From: JAENVU01 sp031422675
GTDB taxonomy: Bacteria > Actinomycetota > Acidimicrobiia > IMCC26256 > JAENVU01
Assembly: GCA_031422675.1 (NCBI GenBank)
Contig: JANPMG010000192.1
Span: forward strand, 1-6,262
Reading direction: 5' to 3'
Length of the DNA stretch: 6,262 nucleotides
The notes below the pieces were generated by a model. The model did no database searches, had not been told where the DNA came from, and worked only from the letters and a program-made list of their open reading frames with translations. The position numbers and the translations under genes were made by a program. Below are positions 1 through 4,685 of this stretch, one piece after another (the stretch's first letter is position 1; each line of letters begins with the position of its first letter).

Positions 1-10
1 CGGAAAGCAG

Positions 11-43
11 TTGAGGACTTTTTGAGGACTCCTTGCGGACCGA
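11..43. repeat. Three degenerate 11-bp direct repeats near the tRNA 3' side
   Basis: TTGAGGACT occurs exactly at 11-19 and 22-30, and a decayed copy, TTGCGGACC, follows at 33-41, so the period is 11 bp. This is about one helical turn, which would put the copies on one face of the DNA. Such spacing fits a small protein-binding array, for example regulator or recombinase arm-type sites. It could also be chance slippage. The repeat itself is plain in the sequence; the function is unknown. Confidence 0.6.
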
Positions 44-76
44 AGCCGGTTACCCGACTCGAAGCAAGCGGCTCCT

Positions 77-89
77 AGGTCTCTGACCT
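77..89 (-). terminator. Weak hairpin just past tRNA-Pro, possible 3' end signal
   Basis: AGGTC and GACCT arms (77-81 and 85-89) form a 5-bp stem with a 3-base loop, 10 bases past the CCA end of the tRNA. No T tract follows on the minus strand, so it is a poor intrinsic terminator by the classical definition. It may serve only as a processing or stalling point. Confidence is low. Confidence 0.2.
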
Positions 90-99
90 GCACTTCTTG

Positions 100-177
100 T
101 GGTCGGGCTGCCGGGACTCGAACCCGGGACCTTCGGTCCCCCAGACCGACGCGCTAACCAAGCTGCGCCACAGCCCG
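100..177 (-). tRNA. tRNA-Pro, anticodon GGG, CCA encoded
   Basis: This is a complete 78-nt cloverleaf on the minus strand. The acceptor CGGGCUG pairs with CAGCCCG as seven Watson-Crick pairs. U8 and G9 follow, then a D stem GCGC/GCGC with a 10-base loop containing GG, and an anticodon stem UCGGU/ACCGA with loop CUGGGGG. The variable region has 5 bases, and the T stem CCGGG/CCCGG closes a UUCGAGU loop. Anticodon GGG (140-142) reads proline codons CCC and CCU. C1-G72 with A73 and G37 are known identity features of bacterial tRNA-Pro and support the assignment independently of the anticodon. CCA is encoded at 100-102. A TAAACT -10 box lies 13 bases upstream of the mature 5' end, so the gene probably has its own promoter apart from the carboxylase operon. 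Confidence 0.97.
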
Positions 178-190
178 TACGAAGGGCGTG

Positions 191-196
191 AGTTTA
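191..196 (-). promoter_or_regulatory. -10 box TAAACT of the tRNA-Pro promoter
   Basis: On the minus strand TAAACT fits the actinobacterial TANNNT -10 consensus. It lies 13 bases before the mature tRNA 5' end, so a start near 184 would give a leader of about 7 bases. No good -35 hexamer stands at 16-18 bases (the region reads CGGGTT), so the call rests on the -10 box and its placement. Confidence 0.5.
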
Positions 197-240
197 CGCA
201 GCCGGTGCCACCGAACCCGAGCCGTCGCTCCCGCCTCGGT

Positions 241-292
241 CGACTTTCGTGCATTTTACGGGGCCTGGGCCCGGCAAAGTGCACGAAAGTCG
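241..292. repeat. 52-base near-perfect palindrome (REP-like or terminator hairpin)
   Basis: CGACTTTCGTGCA (241-253) is matched by its exact reverse complement at 280-292. The inner 26 bases are also largely self-complementary. Of 26 opposed positions, 22 are Watson-Crick pairs, and the remaining interior ones include one G-T on each strand. The element starts 26 bases after the stop of the zinc-ribbon gene and ends upstream of the tRNA-Pro promoter, so a transcript leaving the carboxylase operon would fold it into one long stem. No U tract follows on the minus strand. It may be a U-less terminator or mRNA-stabilising hairpin, or a copy of a dispersed palindromic repeat. The structure is certain and the role is inferred. 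Confidence 0.9.
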
Positions 293-318
293 GAGAGGAA
301 GCCGAGCCGGCGAGTCCG

Positions 319-546
319 TCAGCTGACCAGCCAGCCGAGGGCTTGGAACAGGCGGTAGAGCAAGTAGATCACGATCGCGACCGCGAGGAGCTTCAGGTGC
401 CATGGGACCGGCGGGAGTTCCTCCGGCTCCGCCGCCGCTTTGGCCACCTCGCCCACCTCGACCGCGCGTCCACACGCGGGGCAGGTCCCGGTCACCGTCA
501 CCGTCGACGGGGAGAGGAAACGGTCGCAGCGATCACACCATGGCAT
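319..546 (-). CDS. Small zinc-ribbon membrane protein, 75 aa
   Basis: The function is not known. The N-terminal part has two cysteine knuckles, CDRC (residues 4-7) and CPAC (22-25), spaced as in a compact zinc ribbon, with the second followed by Gly as is usual. An acidic and proline-rich linker (about 30-49) leads to one hydrophobic helix (about 51-70, LKLLAVAIVIYLLYRLFQAL) and a five-residue tail. This predicts a single-pass membrane protein whose metal-binding head is probably cytoplasmic, since there is no signal peptide. The ATG start lies 9 bases after the carboxylase stop, so the gene should be transcribed with it. No clear Shine-Dalgarno is seen, so coupling or reinitiation is likely. 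The conserved cysteines argue that it is real despite its size. It could bind metal or a partner protein, or be an assembly or regulatory accessory of the operon; nothing in the sequence decides this. Confidence 0.8.
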   Translation of the reverse strand: MPWCDRCDRFLSPSTVTVTGTCPACGRAVEVGEVAKAAAEPEELPPVPWHLKLLAVAIVIYLLYRLFQALGWLVS

Positions 547-555
547 CGGGCGTGC

Positions 556-2085
556 TCACACGGGCGGGACGCCGTGGCGACGGTGGAAGTCGTCACGGGT
601 CCGGGTGCGCGCCAACGCGAACCGGGCGATGAGCTCGTCCCGCAACGAGTCCGGCTCGACCACCGCGTCCACCACGAGTTCGGCCGCGAGCCGGATCAGG
701 TCGACGTCGGCCTCATACTCGGCCCGCTTCTCGGAGACGAAGGCGGCACGCTCGTCGGCGTCGTCGATGGCTTGGATCTTGTTGAAGTAGACCGCGTTCA
801 CGGCGGGCTCGGGACCCATGACCGCGATCTGCGCGCTCGGGAGCGCGAGACACGCGTCCGGGTCGAAGGCGGGTCCACACATCGCGTACAGACCGGCCCC
901 GTAGGCCTTGCGCACGATCACGCTGATCTTCGGTACCGTCGCCTCGGCCACCGCGGTGATCATCTTCGCGCCGTGGCGAATGATCCCCTCGCGCTCGACC
1001 TTGCTGCCGATCATGAACCCCGGTACGTCGGCGAGAAACAGTAACGGCACGTTGAACGCGTCACACAGCCAGATGAAACGCGCCGCCTTGTCGGAGCTGT
1101 CTTTGAACAACACGCCGCCGAGATGCAACGGGTTGTTCGCCACGATGCCGATCGCCTGACCGTCGAGCCGGGCGAAACCGATGACCAACTCCTTCGCGAA
1201 CAGCGGCTTCAACTCGAACAGCGACCCTTCGTCGACGAGGGCCGCGATGACCTTGCGGATGTCGTAGGCCCGCCGTTCCTCCACCGGCACCACCGAACCA
1301 ATCGGTTGGGCCGACGCGATCGGCGCAGCCGCGGTTCCGGCGGGTGGATTGCTGCGCCACGACGTGGGCAAGTACGACAGGTAGCGCTTCGCCGCGTCGA
1401 TCGCCTCGGCGTCGTCGACCATGAGGTTGTCGCCGCACCCGCTGACGGTGGCGTGCATCCGGGCGCCGCCCATCTCCTCGAGCGACACCTCCTCGCCGAT
1501 CACCTCGGCCGCCATGCGCGGCGAACCGAGATACATGGAGGCGTTGCCCTCCACCATGAACACCGCGTCGCAGAACGCCGGGATGTACGCGCCACCGGCG
1601 GCCGACGGACCGAACAAGCAGCAGATCTGTGGGACCCGACCCGAGAGCCGCACCTGGTTCGCGAAGATCCGGCCCGCACCCCGCCGGCCGGGGAACAGCT
1701 GCACCTGATCGGTGATGCGCGCCCCCGCTGAATCGACCAAGTACACAACCGGTAACTCGTGCTTGAGCGCGGTCTCGGTCAGGCGCACGATCTTCTCGAC
1801 GGTCCGCGCCCCCCACGACCCGGCCTTGACCGTCGGATCGTTCGCCATCACGCACACCGGACGACCGTCGATGCGGCCCGTCCCGGTGACCACCCCGTCG
1901 GCTGGGAGGTCGTCGGCGAGCGCATTCGCGAGGAGCGCATCCTCCACGAATGAACCGTCGTCGAGCAGCCGGGCGAGTCGGTCCCGCACGAACAGCTTGT
2001 TCGCGCCCGCCAACTTGCCACGGTCCTTCTCCAGGTTCCCGGCGAGTGCCCGCTCGGTCCGCTTCGCCACTTCTTCCCGACTCAC
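556..2085 (-). CDS. Acyl-CoA carboxylase carboxyltransferase (beta) subunit, MCC-like
   Basis: The 509-residue product matches the usual length of the carboxyltransferase subunit of biotin-dependent acyl-CoA carboxylases, which moves CO2 from carboxybiotin to an acyl-CoA in the cytoplasm. Two crotonase-like halves are visible. The N half has VYLVDSAGARI (114-124) and the oxyanion-type SAAGGAYIPAF (161-171). The C half has GGVLFKDSSDKAARF (323-337), LADVPGFMIG (351-360) and AYGAGLYAMCGPAF (394-407). The GAGxYxMCG pattern resembles methylcrotonyl- and geranyl-CoA carboxylases, not the YGGAYDVM of propionyl-CoA carboxylases. With hydroxymethylglutaryl-CoA lyase next door, 3-methylcrotonyl-CoA is the likeliest substrate. 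I chose GTG at 2085 because a purine-rich Shine-Dalgarno (AGAGAGGA) precedes it and the family N-terminus starts there. The open frame continues 54 codons upstream, but only through the 89-bp repeats. The biotin-bearing partner subunit is not in this window. Confidence 0.93.
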   Translation of the reverse strand: MSREEVAKRTERALAGNLEKDRGKLAGANKLFVRDRLARLLDDGSFVEDALLANALADDLPADGVVTGTGRIDGRPVCVMANDPTVKAGSWGARTVEKIVRLTETALKHELPVVYLVDSAGARITDQVQLFPGRRGAGRIFANQVRLSGRVPQICCLFGPSAAGGAYIPAFCDAVFMVEGNASMYLGSPRMAAEVIGEEVSLEEMGGARMHATVSGCGDNLMVDDAEAIDAAKRYLSYLPTSWRSNPPAGTAAAPIASAQPIGSVVPVEERRAYDIRKVIAALVDEGSLFELKPLFAKELVIGFARLDGQAIGIVANNPLHLGGVLFKDSSDKAARFIWLCDAFNVPLLFLADVPGFMIGSKVEREGIIRHGAKMITAVAEATVPKISVIVRKAYGAGLYAMCGPAFDPDACLALPSAQIAVMGPEPAVNAVYFNKIQAIDDADERAAFVSEKRAEYEADVDLIRLAAELVVDAVVEPDSLRDELIARFALARTRTRDDFHRRHGVPPV

Positions 2086-2174
2086 GCTGTCCTCTCTTGG
2101 CCCTGCGGGCCGGGCCGCTCGGGCCCCACTCGGCGAGCGCCGCGCCGGTTCGGGCCGCCCAACGCCTCGCTCAC
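2082..2174 (-). CDS. Micro-ORF 2 of the 89-bp repeat, 30 codons, coupled to the carboxylase
   Basis: GTG at 2174 overlaps the stop of micro-ORF 1 in a GTGA, and its own TGA (2082-2084) overlaps the carboxylase GTG in the same way. GAGAGGA lies six bases before the start. The predicted peptide is basic and low in complexity (six Arg, six Gly, four Pro in 30) and begins SEALGGPNRR. It resembles no protein I recognise. Its likeliest role is to carry ribosomes from the lyase to the carboxylase start rather than to make a working peptide. It may also be nothing more than the reading of a structured repeat. Both ends in GTGA register and the Shine-Dalgarno make translation plausible. Confidence 0.35.
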   Translation of the reverse strand: MSEALGGPNRRGARRVGPERPGPQGQERTA

Positions 2175-2263
2175 GCTGTCCTCTCTTGGCCCTGCGGGCC
2201 GGGCCGCTCGGGCCCCACTCGGCGAGCGCCGCGCCGGTTCGGGCCACCCAACGCCTCGCTCAC
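2171..2263 (-). CDS. Micro-ORF 1 of the 89-bp repeat, 30 codons, coupled to the lyase
   Basis: GTG at 2263 overlaps the TGA stop of the hydroxymethylglutaryl-CoA lyase (2260-2262) as GTGA, with AGGAG four bases upstream inside the lyase 3' end. The encoded peptide is identical to that of micro-ORF 2; the only base difference is synonymous at Gly6. Its stop at 2171-2173 overlaps the micro-ORF 2 start. No known family is recognised. As with the second copy, I infer a coupling role, and the peptide may have no function. It differs from micro-ORF 2 in taking its ribosome binding site from the lyase gene rather than from the repeat. Confidence 0.35.
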   Translation of the reverse strand: MSEALGGPNRRGARRVGPERPGPQGQERTA

Positions 2264-3180
2264 GTCACTCCTACGGTCTTGGTGCGCGGACCGGCGCGCA
2301 TGACCTGGCCGGGAAGCTCGCGACCGACAATGGTCTGGGCCAACTGCGCGCACGCGATCAACGCGTCGAGATCGATACCGGTGTCGATCCCCATGTCTTC
2401 GAGCATGTGTACGAGATCCTCCGTCACGATGTTGCCGGTGGCGCCCGGCGCGTACGGACAGCCGCCGAGTCCGCCGATCGACGCGTCGAACCGCGTCACT
2501 CCGCGCTCCAAGGCCGTCACCACGTTCGCCAACCCGGTACCCCGCGTGTTGTGGAAGTGCAGCCCGACATCGGCCGCGGGAAGGCCGACGGCATCGAGCG
2601 CGCCGAGCAGGGTCTGGACCCGCCGCGGCGTCGCCATTCCCGTGGTGTCCCCGAAGCTCAACCGATCGGCGCCCGCCGTCCGCAGCTGCACCGCGAGGTC
2701 GGCCACCCGGCGCTCCGGAACATCGCCTTCGTAGGGACACCCGAACGCAGTGGACACGATCGCCTCCACTGGCGTGTCCGCGCCATGCGCGAGGCGGGTC
2801 AACTCCCCCGCCGCCGCGATCGACTCGGCGACGGACCGCTTCACGTTGCGCTGGTTATGCGTCTCACTCGCGCTGACCACCACCTCGATCTCGTCCACCG
2901 CCGCCGCGAGCGCCAGTTCCGCGCCCTTCACGTTGGGGACGAGCGCGCGATACGAGACTCCGACCGCGCGCGTGATCCCGGCCATCACTTCGGCCGCGCC
3001 GGCCATGGGCGGGATGGCGGCGGGCGACACGAACGACACGGCTTCGATCCGGCGCAGGCCGGTCGCGCTCAACGCGTCGATCAGCGCGATCCGATCGGCG
3101 ACGGGCACCGTCGCCTCGTTCTGCAGGCCGTCACGGGGCCCGACCTCGCCGATCTCCACCGCCGTCGGCCATCCGGACAT
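2260..3180 (-). CDS. Hydroxymethylglutaryl-CoA lyase
   Basis: The 306-residue TIM-barrel enzyme of the HMGL-like/DRE family cleaves 3-hydroxy-3-methylglutaryl-CoA to acetyl-CoA and acetoacetate, the last step of leucine breakdown. The N-terminal GEVGPRDGLQNE (11-22) supplies the catalytic Arg16 and metal-binding Asp17. GLHFHNTRG (206-214) gives metal ligands His208 and His210. GGLGGCPYAPGATGN (236-250) is the family signature, holding the catalytic loop Cys241 and ligand Asn250. TEDLVHMLEDMGIDTGID (253-270) is also typical of this lyase rather than of isopropylmalate or homocitrate synthases. The length is full and there is no sign of a target peptide. The ATG at 3180 starts right where family homology begins. 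No Shine-Dalgarno precedes it, but a TAGCCT box six bases upstream suggests a leaderless mRNA. The stop overlaps the first repeat-encoded micro-ORF. Confidence 0.95.
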   Translation of the reverse strand: MSGWPTAVEIGEVGPRDGLQNEATVPVADRIALIDALSATGLRRIEAVSFVSPAAIPPMAGAAEVMAGITRAVGVSYRALVPNVKGAELALAAAVDEIEVVVSASETHNQRNVKRSVAESIAAAGELTRLAHGADTPVEAIVSTAFGCPYEGDVPERRVADLAVQLRTAGADRLSFGDTTGMATPRRVQTLLGALDAVGLPAADVGLHFHNTRGTGLANVVTALERGVTRFDASIGGLGGCPYAPGATGNIVTEDLVHMLEDMGIDTGIDLDALIACAQLAQTIVGRELPGQVMRAGPRTKTVGVT

Positions 3181-3186
3181 CCGGGC

Positions 3187-3192
3187 AGGCTA
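3187..3192 (-). promoter_or_regulatory. Possible leaderless promoter -10 box (TAGCCT) for the lyase operon
   Basis: TAGCCT on the minus strand fits TANNNT and ends six bases before the lyase ATG, the spacing expected if transcription begins at the ATG itself. The ATG has no Shine-Dalgarno, and the gap to the preceding lipoprotein stop is only 34 bases. At a 17-base spacer the -35 candidate is ACGGCA, which matches TTGACA at three of six positions. This is suggestive only; read-through from the lipoprotein gene remains possible. Confidence 0.3.
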
Positions 3193-3214
3193 CCGGCCAC
3201 CTCGGTCGATGCCG

Positions 3215-4603
3215 TTACGTCACGGTCAGACACCCGAGGCAACGGACGAGACCCCAGCCGACCGGACCACCGTTCCTCACCACCACATCGCGAGGCCCGG
3301 GTGCCGCACCCGCATCGACCGACACGTCGAGCGAGATGGTGCCGTTCGAGCCGACCGCTGCGGCATGCACCGTGATACCCGGTCCGAGATCGACCGCCGG
3401 CGCCAGGAACCCGGAACCATTGACGACGACCGCGACGCGCGAGCTGCCGCGAGCCAGCACATTCGGCAGGGCCGCAGTAGCCAACGGACGCAACGTTCTG
3501 CGCACGATGACCTTCGCCACCGCGCCTCCGGTCAGCCCCGGATACTCGCCGGTGCTCACGAACGCCGACATGGTTCCGTCGGCGCTGATGGCCGGCTCGC
3601 CGCTACCGCCCCGGACGGAGTTGCCGAGTATGTCGCCGCTCAGACGCTGATTCGCGCCGGTGGCGAAGTCGTGGACGTAGGACTGGAACTGCTCGATGCC
3701 GCTCCCCGGCAGGCCGTCGCTGCGCCAACCGAACAGTCGACCATCCGCGCTGAGGGCCTGTGTTCCGACCGGCCCGTGGCCGACGAGGGCGTCGGTGTAC
3801 ATCCCGGTCTCGACGTCGTACCGCGCGATCCCATCCGGACAGTCCGGTCCGCCCAAGAAATCGGCGGCGACGTAGCGACCGTTCCCACTGATCGCGCCGT
3901 AGCGACCGATGCAATCAAGGATCAAGCTCGTGTCGTTCGCGAGGTCGAAGAGCGTCAGCCGCGCTTCTTCGGCGGAGAGCACGACGGAGCCGTCATCGGT
4001 GATCCCTTCGAGTGACCGATCGAATCCAGCCGCCACCTCGGTCGTGGTCTGGTTCTCCCTATCCCGGACGACAACGTGCCGGGTGTTGTCGTCGTAGTCG
4101 AGCAGCATGGCGACCGTGGTCCCGTCGCCGCTGATCTGGACTTCATATATGGCCGCCGTCTGGTCGCTGATTTCACCGGTGGTCGCAACGCTGACACGCT
4201 CCAACGTCGCACCCGCGATATCAACGACGTACGCATCCATAACGTCGTTCGTGTCGTTCGGATCGAGCCCATCGGTGGTGAGAAAGGCCACCAGATTTCC
4301 ATCGGCGCTGACATCATGATCTTCCGACACGCCATTCAGGTCGGCGAGGGTCGGCACCAATTGCGTGGTGCCGGCGACGACATCGCGCCGGTACACGTCG
4401 AAGAGTCCGCCGTCATCGTCGGTCGGGACCAACGACGATTCCGTCATGAACACGACGTACCGACCGTCTGCGCTCAGCGTCGGCGGACTCACGTTGGACC
4501 CCGTCCCCGGCGTGCCGTCGTTCCCGACATCGGCGCGGCCGACCCAGCTACACCCGGCGGTCACCAAAAGCGCAACCAGCACCGACACCATGCGACGCTT
4601 CAT
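3215..4603 (-). CDS. Secreted lipoprotein with PD40/TolB-like propeller and Ig/TIG-like domain
   Basis: The 462-residue product begins with a short lipoprotein signal: basic MKRRM, a hydrophobic core, then VTAGC with Cys18 as the lipidation site. After a Gly/Asp/Pro-rich spacer come seven PD40-type motifs of the pattern SxDGxxVAF, at about residues 44, 99, 158, 202, 239, 285 and 340. These suggest a seven-bladed beta-propeller like the C-terminal half of TolB. Residues about 377-462 form a beta-rich region (VVVNGSGF, DVSVDAGAAPGPRDVVVRNGG) resembling an IPT/TIG Ig-like domain, ending in CLGC. It probably sits outside the membrane and binds a ligand or protein; no catalytic motif is seen and the function is unknown. 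ATG at 4603 is chosen over an in-frame start 19 codons upstream because GGGAGGG lies seven bases before it and the signal peptide starts there. Confidence 0.85.
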   Translation of the reverse strand: MKRRMVSVLVALLVTAGCSWVGRADVGNDGTPGTGSNVSPPTLSADGRYVVFMTESSLVPTDDDGGLFDVYRRDVVAGTTQLVPTLADLNGVSEDHDVSADGNLVAFLTTDGLDPNDTNDVMDAYVVDIAGATLERVSVATTGEISDQTAAIYEVQISGDGTTVAMLLDYDDNTRHVVVRDRENQTTTEVAAGFDRSLEGITDDGSVVLSAEEARLTLFDLANDTSLILDCIGRYGAISGNGRYVAADFLGGPDCPDGIARYDVETGMYTDALVGHGPVGTQALSADGRLFGWRSDGLPGSGIEQFQSYVHDFATGANQRLSGDILGNSVRGGSGEPAISADGTMSAFVSTGEYPGLTGGAVAKVIVRRTLRPLATAALPNVLARGSSRVAVVVNGSGFLAPAVDLGPGITVHAAAVGSNGTISLDVSVDAGAAPGPRDVVVRNGGPVGWGLVRCLGCLTVT

Positions 4604-4629
4604 CGCTGTCCCTCCCGTCACCGACGGCC

Positions 4630-4635
4630 AGCATA
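4630..4635 (-). promoter_or_regulatory. Possible -10 box (TATGCT) for the lipoprotein gene
   Basis: TATGCT on the minus strand fits TANNNT and lies 26 bases before the ATG, giving a predicted leader of about 20 bases that includes the GGGAGGG ribosome binding site. The best -35 candidate, TTGCCT, needs a long 19-base spacer. Placement after the der hairpin supports an independent transcript. Confidence is low. Confidence 0.3.
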
Positions 4636-4664
4636 TGACCGTCTGTCTGCGAAGAGGCAAGAAG

Positions 4665-4680
4665 CGGGCGCAGCCGCCCG
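4665..4680 (-). terminator. GC hairpin after der
   Basis: CGGGCG and CGCCCG arms form a perfect 6-bp stem with a 4-base loop, five bases past the der stop. The minus strand then reads CTTCTT, a weak T-rich tail. It is a plausible intrinsic terminator of the DUF512-der transcript, though not a strong one by the classical T-run rule. Confidence 0.45.
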
Positions 4681-4685
4681 GACGC

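Larger units (their letters stand above)
1..99. other. Gene-free stretch downstream of tRNA-Pro
   Basis: No credible coding region is visible in this stretch. Reading frames that cross it are antisense to, or run through, the tRNA. It contains a short GC hairpin just past the tRNA 3' end (77-89: 5-bp stem, 3-base loop, no T run on the minus strand) and a short array of 11-bp direct repeats at 11-43. Whether this is the edge of an ordinary intergenic region or of an element integrated at the tRNA cannot be decided, because the window ends here. Confidence 0.6.
2081..2264. repeat. 89-bp tandem duplication with GTGA ends at the lyase/carboxylase junction
   Basis: Positions 2081-2169 and 2170-2258 are identical except at 2157/2246 (G versus A on the plus strand). 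The first six bases of a third copy follow at 2259-2264. The unit fills the whole space between the lyase stop and the carboxylase start. Read on the minus strand, each copy carries GTGA at its boundary, one 30-codon open frame and a GAGAGGA Shine-Dalgarno. Each copy also holds three GC hairpins (in the left copy at 2099-2111, 2112-2126 and 2131-2142; in the other at +89). The single mismatch is synonymous (GGT/GGC, Gly6) in the micro-ORF frame. Because 89 is not a multiple of three, each copy shifts the frame by one. The left unit directly supplies the ribosome binding site and start of the carboxylase. Confidence 0.97.

Noticed and set aside
194..475. 93-codon minus-strand frame overlapping the zinc-ribbon gene
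   Set aside because: It is out of frame with the cysteine-rich gene, includes the palindrome at 241-292 as coding sequence, and shows no domain.
97..1044. Long plus-strand open frame starting opposite the tRNA
   Set aside because: Its first residues are the antisense reading of tRNA-Pro, and the rest is antisense to the zinc-ribbon and carboxylase genes. It has no coherent domain and is a GC-rich shadow frame.
2086..2247. N-terminal extension of the carboxylase by 54 codons
   Set aside because: The extra residues come only from the 89-bp repeats, are low in complexity, and lie upstream of a good Shine-Dalgarno and the family N-terminus at the GTG at 2085.
2081..2264. CRISPR-like or assembly-artefact explanation for the tandem repeat
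   Set aside because: Two abutting 89-bp units without spacers are not a CRISPR array. An assembly duplication is possible, but the one-base difference and correct GTGA register at both gene ends argue that both copies are real; long reads could settle it.
2750..4015. 421-codon plus-strand frame across the lyase and lipoprotein genes
   Set aside because: It is antisense to two genes with clear family signatures, is rich in Arg/Ala/Thr with no motif, and crosses the gene boundary between them.
4604..4660. 19-codon N-terminal extension of the lipoprotein
   Set aside because: It would bury the lipoprotein signal peptide behind a non-hydrophobic lead and ignore the strong GGGAGGG before the ATG at 4603.
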